64,000 nt of DNA from the NCBI RefSeq assembly GCF_000346465.2, contig NC_034010.1, positions 28,312,787 to 28,376,786 on the forward strand, read 5' to 3'. Made by a program: the position numbers and the translations under genes. The notes beneath the pieces are model-generated. The model did not search any database. It saw only the letters and a program-made list of their open reading frames with translations, and was not told the origin of the DNA. Source of the DNA: Prunus persica. Lineage: Eukaryota; Streptophyta; Magnoliopsida; Rosales; Rosaceae. Below, piece by piece: positions 25,262-34,188 of the stretch (its first letter is position 1; each line of letters starts with the position of its first letter).

Positions 25262-27181
25262 TTAAACTTCAATGGTTTTCTGATTAAGAGCTGTATATCT
25301 CCATCTCTCCTTCTCCACAAAGTCTGCATCCAGGAACTGTGCAACAAAAGCCCAAAGCCTGTATGTGTCTTCAAAACTGGCTAGGAATCCAAGTGCAGCT
25401 GTAACCACGGATACTCCTAGATCAGATTTGGCCTTCAACTTGTTTGCATCCATTCCTTTCACTCCACCTTCTCTTCTCTCTAGGATTCTCCCTTTCTCTT
25501 CTGCATACTTATCCGAGAACCAGATATGATGTAAGAATCCATAGCTAAGAGAAATATTGTTTCTATCAGCAAGTTTCTGTACAAGAACAGGCTCAACCTT
25601 TTCTCCTTTCCAATCAAATACATTGAATGCCAGAGCTGGTCCCCTGTCAAATTTGATCTTTGGCCCATATATTTTGACCAAAGGAAATCCCTCTGTGTTA
25701 GGATGTTTAAGCTTTCTCAGTGAGCTCACCAGCCAATTGATGAGGTACCTTGCCCTGTTAGTGATCATCATTAGCCCCAGTGAATCCACTTGATCCAAGC
25801 CCCTGCATACAACCTCTAGGCTGTCCCCATTTCTGCTGCTTCTGGAATTTTTATCCTTTATTAAATTGGCATGTGTCTCTAATTCCCGTATCTCTGAAGT
25901 TTCTAGTCCTGTCCGGTTTGCACCTTCTTCTGCACTCTCATAGCCTTCTCGTTCCAATCTTCTTGTCTGTGTTGTGTGATTGGATATCAGACCAGAGAAA
26001 GAACTTGCTGTGCCCAATGCATCTAGTTGCAAGCCAAGTCTAGATATCTGTTCAAGCTCTGTGTCGGTACCAGAAGAATCCCCTGCTATCTGAAGCAATT
26101 TCTTTGCTGGGACAAGATTTACAATTCCTGTACTTGTAGAAGATTCTAGAGATGAAATAGCAGATTTCTTGACAAAGAGACATGCAAAGCCAGATGGGTT
26201 TTCCCCATAAATCTTGTAGAAAGAAGAAATGAGGAAATCTGGTTGAAAGAGAGAGAGGCCAAAGCTATCCATGTCCTTTGGCCCCAATGCACAAGCATCA
26301 ACTAGGACATGCCACCCATTTTCCTGAGCCATGGTCATCCATACATAAGGATATCTGGAACCAGTTATCCTAGAATGCACTGGGAAGACAAAAAGACCCC
26401 TTTTCTTTTTCTTCTTCCTCTTACTCACAACCATCTTCCTCAACTTCGCCGACTGAATCCTCAGCCTCGGCCACGAAAACTCTGCTGACATGACTTTGGC
26501 TCCTCTCTTTTCTGAGTTATTAATCATTCCTTCCACTGCCTCACTCTCGTAGTCATAAACTGTCAGAAGCTTTCTACTAGTCTTGTACGGGTAAGATTCT
26601 GCCACAAGTTTAAAAGCTGATGTTCTGTTGGCTGTGAAAACCATGCTGTAATCATTTGCAGAAATATTAAGAAAATCCATGATTCTATTTCTCATTGCAG
26701 ATTCCAGTTCTGATTCTTGGCCGCCATGAAGTAGCTGTGTCTTCAGATTCCCGGTCTTGTAGGATATACTAAAGAAGGGGAAATCTGAATTCAGTTGGGA
26801 AGAAGATTCCTGTTTGTGCAGCTGGGAAGAGGAGAAGAGGCCGATGCCAATATAATCAAGGCAGGTGTGGTTTGACTGTGAGAGATGGTAGTATTCTTGA
26901 GCTCTTATTTGGTCCACTAGGGCAGTCTCCTGGTATCGAGGATAAACTTTGATGAAGTCAGAGAAAGACTCTTGCAATGACGGGAGAGACTCATGGTTGG
27001 TGAACTGGGTGTTTGGGAAGATGGATGATGAAGTCGTGGCTGCAAAGTCACGGCGGCAAGCTGCTGAAGTGCTTCTGGACTTGGACATGGCATCGTGATG
27101 CGCCGACAACTTAAACAAGGGGGCGGGGCAGCAGCTGCTAAGGCAGACTTCTGAGACCTCTTTCAAACAAGGTGACTGCAT
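25262..27181 (-). CDS. PLP-dependent transferase, molybdenum-cofactor-sulfurase-like
   Basis: Fold type I aminotransferase-like (class V) protein related to the N-terminal cysteine desulfurase domain of Moco sulfurase. It is a single exon of 639 residues. The open frame extends to 27220 but begins there with TTG after a stop, so the first ATG at 27181 (MQSPCLKEVSEVCLSSCC) is the start. Around residues 85-130 comes YPRYQETALVDQIRAQEY, then LDYIGIGLFSSS. Asp295 (VLVDACALGPKD) fits the residue that contacts the pyridine nitrogen, and Lys323 (ISSFYKIYGENPSG) fits the PLP Schiff-base lysine. A basic insert (RKKKKKKRG) precedes PVHSRITGSRYPYVWM. The MOSC domain of true Moco sulfurase is absent, so its reaction is unproven. 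A TATAAATA box lies 58 bp upstream. By gene order it matches At5g51920. Confidence 0.85.
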   Translation of the reverse strand: MQSPCLKEVSEVCLSSCCPAPLFKLSAHHDAMSKSRSTSAACRRDFAATTSSSIFPNTQFTNHESLPSLQESFSDFIKVYPRYQETALVDQIRAQEYYHLSQSNHTCLDYIGIGLFSSSQLHKQESSSQLNSDFPFFSISYKTGNLKTQLLHGGQESELESAMRNRIMDFLNISANDYSMVFTANRTSAFKLVAESYPYKTSRKLLTVYDYESEAVEGMINNSEKRGAKVMSAEFSWPRLRIQSAKLRKMVVSKRKKKKKRGLFVFPVHSRITGSRYPYVWMTMAQENGWHVLVDACALGPKDMDSFGLSLFQPDFLISSFYKIYGENPSGFACLFVKKSAISSLESSTSTGIVNLVPAKKLLQIAGDSSGTDTELEQISRLGLQLDALGTASSFSGLISNHTTQTRRLEREGYESAEEGANRTGLETSEIRELETHANLIKDKNSRSSRNGDSLEVVCRGLDQVDSLGLMMITNRARYLINWLVSSLRKLKHPNTEGFPLVKIYGPKIKFDRGPALAFNVFDWKGEKVEPVLVQKLADRNNISLSYGFLHHIWFSDKYAEEKGRILERREGGVKGMDANKLKAKSDLGVSVVTAALGFLASFEDTYRLWAFVAQFLDADFVEKERWRYTALNQKTIEV

Positions 27182-27238
27182 CTCTCTGTTTTCTGTGGTA
27201 TTTTTGTGGTTTTGGTTCAATCATGAAGCAATGGTTTA

Positions 27239-27246
27239 TATTTATA
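27239..27246 (-). promoter_or_regulatory. TATA box of the PLP protein gene
   Basis: TATAAATA on the minus strand ending 58 bp before the ATG at 27181, which implies a very short leader. Confidence 0.45.
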
Positions 27247-28263
27247 ATGACTCTTCTTCTTGTTAGAAACAAAGAAACTGCAGAAGTTTTACTTTGTCTT
27301 ACATGTATGTTTTGGGCCTGGTTGGTTTATAGACATGGTATGATTAGTTTGAACTGGTCAGATCAGTCTAAAATACGATGCTTAACAAGGTGGCTTAGTT
27401 GACATTTTCTATCATTAATTGCATGCTTAACCACGCATTAAGCAGCAGCATGGTTTACTTTGCAAACTTGTCATGGGGGGGTCAATTGTTTTGGACCAGT
27501 CACTCAGTCAACAAGGTGTGAATTGAAGCACTAATTGCAGAGACTCTGAGAGGGAAAGTTCATGATGAACATGTGCATGCGGAGCAAGGACACTGGTAAG
27601 TAATTATGTAAAATGGATTGATTATAAGGAGCTCTCCAATTAAAATTAGAATTATGCAGTGTTTGTTTAACTTTAATGTAAAAACTAGAAGCACTAAAAT
27701 TCTAATTGGTGTATGTCTTTTGTGAAAAGGAGAGGGTGGAAGAGAAAGCAACAGGCAAAAGTGGACGACAAAAAGCGCTTTTTGCATTGTGGCCGGCATT
27801 ATTGGTGCTGGCCAACTTGCTTCAGGCTTAAGTTTTGAAGTTTTCTTTAAAGCCCCATTGATTGTGCCGCTATCGAAATTATGCATGCCAATTGTAATTG
27901 CCAATTTTATCTTTTTTTATTTTATTAAATGTACCAACTGTCTTTGCCTTCTTATTATTGTGTAAATCTGAGGCCAGAAATACATTAGCTCTCCATTATA
28001 ATTTAGGCTAAATTTTGAATATAACAGTTTATTATGTGTAGGGTTTTATTTTTTTAAGGACTTTTTTTATGGAGAGAGACAATAATACCGAAACTTACAC
28101 ATACAACACACGAATGTTAAGACTCAAATCCATAACCTTGTCTGAATGAGAAATTATTTCAAATCATTACATTAATGAGTCTTTTGCATATGTCTTGGCA
28201 TGGACTATGCTTAGGGACTGGTTTAGCTTGGCTTGGCTTGGTCTAAGTTGAATAACACTTATT
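27247..28263. other. intergenic, no gene seen
   Basis: About 1 kb upstream of the PLP protein gene. A minus-strand frame at 27560-27904 has no recognisable domain and ends in AT-rich DNA. Confidence 0.5.
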
Positions 28264-28360
28264 CTGCGTTTGGTGTATGCTTGGACTAGGATTAGAATTT
28301 TTTTATTTTTTCAAAAATATCTATATATATGTATATATGTATTTTATAATATATATAACA

Positions 28361-28760
28361 GTCCCCTTCTATTGAGAGATCCCTCAAATAATTTTATTTG
28401 AGGGACGCCCTTTAGGGTACCCTACAATTTTTTTCCCAATGATCCAAACCATTTATTTTTTAGGTCTTCATTTATAGATCATCCTTACAAAAAATTAGAC
28501 AAATCGGAAACCGTTTCGACATCCAATTGTGTCTTACAAAATCAATGAACACGGTACTTCAAGAAAATGCTAAAATTTCAATAACTTAATTGAGTGGTCA
28601 AATGATATCGGATTCAAGTGATTTTTTGTAGAGATGATCTTTGAATGAGTATCTATAAAATAGACGGTTTGGATTAGTGAAATACAATCCGGAGTGGGGC
28701 CTACAAAGGGTGTCCCTCAAATAAGCTTATTTGAGGGATCCCTCAATGGAAGCTCTCTGA
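28361..28760. mobile_element. MITE copy 1 with ATTGAGGGATCCCTCAA ends
   Basis: An element of about 400 bp. The left end holds CTTCTATTGAGAGATCCCTC and the right end, on the other strand, CTTCCATTGAGGGATCCCTC. Both ends then run into TTATTT or AATAAG and a second TTGAGGGA block. It is flanked by TA repeats, which suggests insertion in TA-rich DNA. It has no coding capacity. Confidence 0.7.
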
Positions 28761-28941
28761 TATATATAATATATATGTGTGTATACATACATATAATATA
28801 TATATGTATATAAGTATATTATAATAATATTATATATTTTAAATAATATAAATGTACATACATATATATAAGTGTATATAGGTGTATATATGTATATTAT
28901 AATATACATGGGTATAATACATATACATATATTTATATACA

Positions 28942-29340
28942 ATCTCCTTCTATTGAGGGATCCCTCAAATAATTTTATTTGAGGGACGCCTTTTAGGGTA
29001 CCCTACAATTTTTTTCTCAATGATCCAAACCATCTATGTTTTAGGTCTTCATTCATAGATCATCCTTACAAAAAATTAGACAAATCGGAAACCATTTCGA
29101 CATCTAATTGTGTCTTACAAAATCAATGAACACGGTGCTTCAAGAAAATGCTAAAATTTCAATAACTTAATTGAGTGGTCAAATGATATCGGATTCAAGT
29201 GAGTTTTTGTAGATATGATCTTTGAATGAGTATCTACAAAATAGAAGGTTTGGATTAGTGAAATACAATCCGGAGTGGGGCCTACAAGGGGTGTCCCTCA
29301 AATAAGCTTATTTGAGGGATCCCTCAATGTAAGCTCTCTG
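28942..29340. mobile_element. MITE copy 2, near-identical to copy 1
   Basis: It is in the same orientation as copy 1 and collinear along its whole length, with only scattered substitutions. Examples are GGGACGCC followed by CTTTAG in copy 1 and TTTTAG in copy 2. It is separated from copy 1 by about 180 bp of TA-rich microsatellite and is also flanked by TA repeat on its right. Confidence 0.7.
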
Positions 29341-29640
29341 TATATATATACATGTATATGTATATATACATGTATATATGTACATTATAGTATATGTGTA
29401 TGTAATAATAATAATAATAATATATGTTATTAGTATTACAATATAATATATGCATCTTATACATTGGTGAACATAGGACTAGTTAATTCTCCCTTTCTAC
29501 ATGGGCTTAGTAGTCTCTTCTTAATGAGATATTTTTGGTGGGCTCGGTATTAGCAATCTCATCTAAGACTAGAATTAAATGAAATAAACATGGTACTAAA
29601 TTTAGTCCAAGCCAAAACTGTATACCAAACGACCCCGTAA

Positions 29641-31334
29641 GGTTTTAACTTTTAATGTTCAAGCAATACCAATAAATTAATAGTGTGACGAAGATGATGT
29701 AAATGTAAATTAGAAGATTCGATAAAACAAAAATTTGACATTGGGTTAAGAATGTCGGTGTCGGCAATCATCATAATTGTCTCAAGTTCTCAACCAAACA
29801 GTGGTTTAATCTTTATCTACAATTTTTAACGAGAGGTCCAAATTGAATGGAAACCTAAAGAATGATTATAAAACATCATTTTCAAGCCAAAATGATTAGA
29901 GGCATGATGACAGTGAACATTACTTGAACACTCTAATGTTTCATCCGCAGGTCGTTCTAGAAGAAACGACATCTACAGCTAACTTTTTTTTTTTCTTTTC
30001 TATAGAAACTTATTTAAAATTTAGAATATTTAAGATAACTGCTGAATAATTGTTGGGTTTTTAAATATAAATCATGTGCCAAAAAAAGTTGGAGCGTAGG
30101 AGCCATTCTTTATATCGTGAGGGAGAAAAGCTCAACTGAAAAAAGAGATAGCCAGTAGTTGGAGTGTCCTGGATGTTTTGGAATGAGGCAAAAAGCTATA
30201 GATAAAAAGATAAAATAAACAGGGAACAACAGTGGTGATCACACGCTTTACACTTCATTAAAATCTTTGATGGGAAAGAGTCGTACAAAGATTTTGTTAT
30301 ATCTCGCATATATTGACGGTAATGTACCCAAAAGAAAATGTCATATAATTGACTTCGGGCTGTCCAAGTTCAAAGATCACAATTTGAAAGCAGGAAATAT
30401 GTGCTTGGAGTTTGAGGATTGAGAGAAGCATTGAATTGATCAACTAATTAAATCACTCATCGAGAAATTATTGAGCGATACAGTATTACTGCATCAGCCA
30501 GTGATATTTTCATCTAAAAGTTGTTGCATATATAAAATTTTGACAATTATCTCAGTCGTTGATCTTTTTTAGTGAAAAGAAAAATTATCATGAATTCTCT
30601 GGTAATTTCCAGTTGAAACTGCCTCAACTTGAAAAGTCTCCTAAGATAAACTAGCACCGATTTACCCCCTCTGATATTCCCAATGATATGTATGGCAAGT
30701 TAAAAATTTATGAATTCGATGGCAGCAGCAACATGTGTAGGTTGGGTTGCTGCCGTGCTACAAGTCTTCAACTTGTGGAAAGAGACAACTTATTATTATT
30801 GGGGGGCATTGTCTCACATCACATTCAAACTAATAGGCTTGTAATTTTCTGGGCTGCCTCGTGATTTATGGAGACAGGGACAAGTAGTCTACAAAATAAG
30901 AAGAGAGTGTGATCAACCTAAAATAAATAAAATGGACGAATGTGATTGCGTGTGAAATTAATTGCAAAGCAAAAACGACATGAATGAAAGGTATGGTTGC
31001 TTTGCTTACAATTGGGCCACAAAGCATATATGTATAGTCTTCTTATCAAAATATATATATATATATATATATATATGCGTAGTCTAATTTTTCATTGCTT
31101 CTATACATATAAAATTAAACAACATTTGTATATAAAAATGTTATGTATAATATACAAAGAAAATCTTAGTTCAAAGTTTCAAACTGATGAAGAATATGAA
31201 CCTTAATTATGGTTTACCAGTCAATATTCACAATTTCTTAAATAAATGAAATAACGTTCACACTATTGGAATTATATCAGTCAGTATTAGGTTCAGGTTG
31301 CAGTTGAGATGTGGTTGTCTCTTCGCTAGACTAT
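29641..31334. other. intergenic, no gene seen
   Basis: AT-rich DNA with a TA run at about 31050-31076. No frame shows a domain, and no splice-linked gene was found on either strand. Confidence 0.5.
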
Positions 31335-31936
31335 GGCTCCATTTGGGATTATTTTTTTTGGCTAAAAATCTGCTTCATTTTAAAGTTAAGCAGTTTAAGG
31401 TGTTTGGTAAAAATAAAATATCTCGATTATTTTAAATGCAATGGCCTTTTGACAGCAGCTTTTAAAAGCAGGTTATGAGTTGCTCTTCAAAGCTGCTTTT
31501 AAAAGAAGTAGAGATGAACATTTAATGAATTTTTTTAATTCCCAAAATATCATCATTAATTTTTAAAAATGACACCACCTCCACCTCCACCACCACATCC
31601 TCCTCCTCCTCCTCCTCCACCACCACCACCACAACCTCCTCCTCCTCCTCTGCCACCACCACCTTCACCTCTATCTCTTTCACCACCTCCTCCACCACCA
31701 CCATTACCACTATATGCGCATAACGCTTTCAACATCATGTCTATTTTAATCCTTATTCACAGTTACAATAATTTTATATTCAAATTTACCAAACAGTTTT
31801 GAAACTACTTTTTATATTAACAGTACTTTAAAAATATTGTTTACCAAACATGGAGTTACTTTACTTTACAACTAATTATTTTCAAAGCTCATCATAAACA
31901 ACTTTTTTTTAAAATGATAGCAATCCCAAAGTGGCC
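31335..31936. mobile_element. TIR element carrying a CCT/CCA microsatellite
   Basis: The left end GGCTCCATTTGGGATTATTT pairs with the right end read on the other strand, GGCCACTTTGGGATTGCTAT. The interior has further inverted pairs (GTTTGGTAAA on the left, TTTACCAAAC on the right). At 31570-31705 sits a trinucleotide tract of CCT, CCA and related triplets. The termini resemble common plant MITEs. No clear target duplication was found. Confidence 0.5.
31570..31705. repeat. CCT/CCA trinucleotide microsatellite
   Basis: About 136 bp of C-rich trinucleotides read as polyproline on the plus strand and polyvaline/glutamate or polyglycine on the minus strand. The open frames in it are a by-product of the repeat. 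Confidence 0.85.
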
Positions 31937-33003
31937 ATATCTATCTAATTCTGATATCTAACACGAGTTTGGGTTCTTGATACCTCTGCCTGCCTTCAAA
32001 ATTAAAATTCATTCATGAATCTTTGCAATCCAAGCCCATTTGGAAGTTAAAGTTTTATGGTGAAAAGAAAACCCACTTGTAATTTATGGACCTGGGTTGT
32101 TATGAAAACCCATCATCTTTTATCCCTTTGATCTTGACAAGGTCAAGGCCCATAAAACAACCCCATATGTGGTTTTAAAAGGACCCCATCAATGAAAGGA
32201 GATGCTACAGTACGGGGATTTAGTTGAATGAGGGCTTCAATCCAATCATTCAATTACTAAAAAAAGTATTAAGTTCAATATTTTCTCCCTCTTATTGGAT
32301 AATGGGATTGAACCCTTTCCACAACTCCTTATTATAGTATTTCTGATGAATAAATGATGAAGGAAAAAGATTTTCAAATATGACATTTCGAGAAACAAGA
32401 GCCCTAAAAACACTTTCCAGACCAGGAATGAGGGATATCTGACTATGATCACAATTATGTATCCCAAACCAAATTGTATTTTGCTTCTTTGCTTTATCCA
32501 AAAAGAAGCAAAAAGAAGTCCATTACTTTGAAAAAGTGGCTTCATTGGTCGGCTAGACTTCCCTTCGGTGTCAAAAATAGCTGTAGAAAAGAAACCTCTA
32601 CTGGTCTTTTATACAGAATTGTTTTATTTTGATATGCACTGTATAAGCACATAGCAAGAACATCCTCTCAGACAAAGCTATATCTGGCCACAATTGACAA
32701 AAGGGAGAAGGGAAACTAGTAATTGCTTGTATATATGGCTTCCACCTTCCATTCCATCTATATAAATCACACTATTTCCCAGCATTGTGCAAAGTCACTT
32801 TGCCTACTTGCTTAGTCATAAAGCAAAACAACTTTGTACAACAAAAATAACTTCAGTATTATAGCTCTACCTCTACCATTATTTTCAAATATGACAAAAC
32901 CTACGTATATCCTTGGCTGGCCTAGCCTAATATTATACCTTGCCGTATATGTTTTGCATGACAGGGCTCTACTGCATGATCAGATAGGCTGCAAATTTCA
33001 TTA
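31937..33003. other. intergenic, downstream of MIR399
   Basis: No protein gene was found. The part next to 33003 should include the 3' end of the minus-strand MIR399 primary transcript. A P1BS-like GTATATCC lies at 32905-32912. Confidence 0.5.
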
Positions 33004-33121
33004 AGCCAAAGCAATCGTAGGGCAACTCTTCTTTGGCAGGTCAATGAAAGTGATTGTACATTTGTAGCTGCATCAGTCACCAGTGCCTGCCAAGAAAGAG
33101 GAGCCCTATGACTGCTTTGCT
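33004..33121 (-). ncRNA. MIR399: MIR399 microRNA precursor
   Basis: The minus strand folds into a long hairpin. The 3' arm, at 33018-33038, holds a 21-nt sequence that begins TGCCAAAGAAGAG and ends TTGCCCTA. This is the miR399 family sequence, with A for G at position 9 relative to the form TGCCAAAGGAGAGTTGCCC. The 5' arm at 33086-33106 reads GGGCTCCTCTTTCTTGGCAG and pairs with it with only a few mismatches. Pairing extends outside the duplex (AAAGCAGTCATAGGGC against GCCCTACGATTGCTTT). The mature strand on the 3' arm is the known family arrangement. miR399 is induced by phosphate starvation, moves in phloem and silences the E2 enzyme PHO2/UBC24. A TATA-like box and P1BS-like sites lie upstream. 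Confidence 0.88.
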
Positions 33122-33193
33122 TATTTGACAAGTATACTTCTTCTAGTATGTATAGCTGCTTCTGCTTGTGTTTCAATGATGGCCCGGCACAAG

Positions 33194-33201
33194 TTATATA
33201 A
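33194..33201 (-). promoter_or_regulatory. TATA-like box before MIR399
   Basis: TTATATAA lies about 75 bp upstream of the hairpin, with a P1BS-like site a further 47 bp upstream. A second TATA-like sequence (TATAAAAG at 33583-33590) could serve a longer transcript. Confidence 0.4.
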
Positions 33202-33247
33202 GGGCTCAAAGACTCCAAGAGATGGAATAAACCAGTAAGCACAAATG

Positions 33248-33255
33248 GCATATCC
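33248..33255 (-). promoter_or_regulatory. P1BS-like site (PHR1 binding) upstream of MIR399
   Basis: GCATATCC fits the PHR1 consensus GNATATNC. It lies about 127 bp upstream of the hairpin and just before the TATA-like box, as expected for a phosphate-starvation promoter. Confidence 0.55.
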
Positions 33256-33496
33256 TGAGGATTATGCTGTGAACATCCATCAAAGGCTGCTCTTCAGGGA
33301 TTTTGTTGGGGCCAGGGCTCATTCTGCTGCTAGATTTTTCTCCTCCTTATCCGAGCCTAGAAAGCGCTCTTTCCTAGCATATGAGATTCTTCCACTCTCT
33401 GTGTCCATGTAAATGTGCAATGAAGTTGAAAGCAGGAAAAAAGTAGATGGAAGGAGATGCCTCCCCATATAAGGGACTGAGAAAGAAGGGCTAACA

Positions 33497-33504
33497 GCAT
33501 ATCC
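33497..33504 (-). promoter_or_regulatory. second P1BS-like site upstream of MIR399
   Basis: A second exact GCATATCC match to GNATATNC, about 250 bp further upstream. Two sites on the promoter side of the hairpin strengthen the case for PHR-type control. Confidence 0.45.
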
Positions 33505-33590
33505 TAATCTTATTCGTCTTCTTTTCTTTTTTGCCTACGTCTGTATACTAGTAATTTCTGTCTTGAATACAAAAGAGTCTCACTTTTATA

Positions 33591-34188
33591 GTGAGCCATC
33601 ATTATAGGATCTGCAAATTAGTTTGACTTTAGTTAATCTGCTGCACTTTCAGTCCTTCTGTGCGTATCTCTTTCTAACCATGCCATGATTGTGCACAATG
33701 CCTCATTCGTTTATTTGGTAATCATTTTTCAAATATTTCTTTATCGAACGATGTACCCAAAAAAAATCATCACAAGTAAAAAAAAAAAATAAAGCCTAGC
33801 TGAAGGACTTCATGAAGTTAGAGAAGCCCATGTGATAAAAAGTTCTAAAAGTGCTTGCAGTTGTGTTGTGTCATCCTCACCTCCTTACTAATTTCCTTCC
33901 TAATTACGCTCTTAACAAATAAACAAAAACTAACTAATTATTTTTTAAAGCTAATTCAGTTTTAATAGTAAGGCATATATTTAATCACAGGAAGGCTAAT
34001 CTAGTCAAGCAGAGTGCAGACAGTTTTGCTTGAACCAGGTAACCATACCTGATCTGATCAATTGACATCAACTATATAGATTTTAAAATTTTAGGTTCCA
34101 ATATCTACAATATTAACCAAATGTCTCAGAGACATATATTCCAATAATCACTAATTGACTTCATGTTTGGGAAACATAAGTGACCAGA
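33591..34188. other. intergenic between MIR399 promoter and GMC gene
   Basis: No gene seen in this AT-rich stretch. It holds the 3' flank of the minus-strand GMC oxidoreductase gene. Confidence 0.55.

Larger units (their letters stand above)
28264..29637. mobile_element. possible outer MITE split by nested insertions
   Basis: The left end reads GCGTTTGGTGTATGCTTGGA. Near 29605-29635 the minus strand reads GTCGTTTGGTATACAG and then TTGGCTTGGACT. These are inverted repeats in the same order, about 1.37 kb apart. Most of the interior consists of the twin MITEs at 28361 and 28942 and TA-rich tracts, which suggests one old element later filled by others. No target duplication was identified. Confidence 0.4.

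Noticed and set aside
27182..27220. Upstream extension of the PLP protein reading frame
   Set aside because: The extension begins with TTG directly after a stop codon and has no ATG. The first ATG is at 27181.
31569..31802. Proline-rich protein gene
   Set aside because: The open frame is produced by a CCT/CCA microsatellite inside a transposon and lacks signal peptide, splice or codon evidence.
32922..33251. 109-residue minus-strand frame
   Set aside because: It overlaps the MIR399 hairpin and has no protein family signature; the hairpin explains the conserved sequence.
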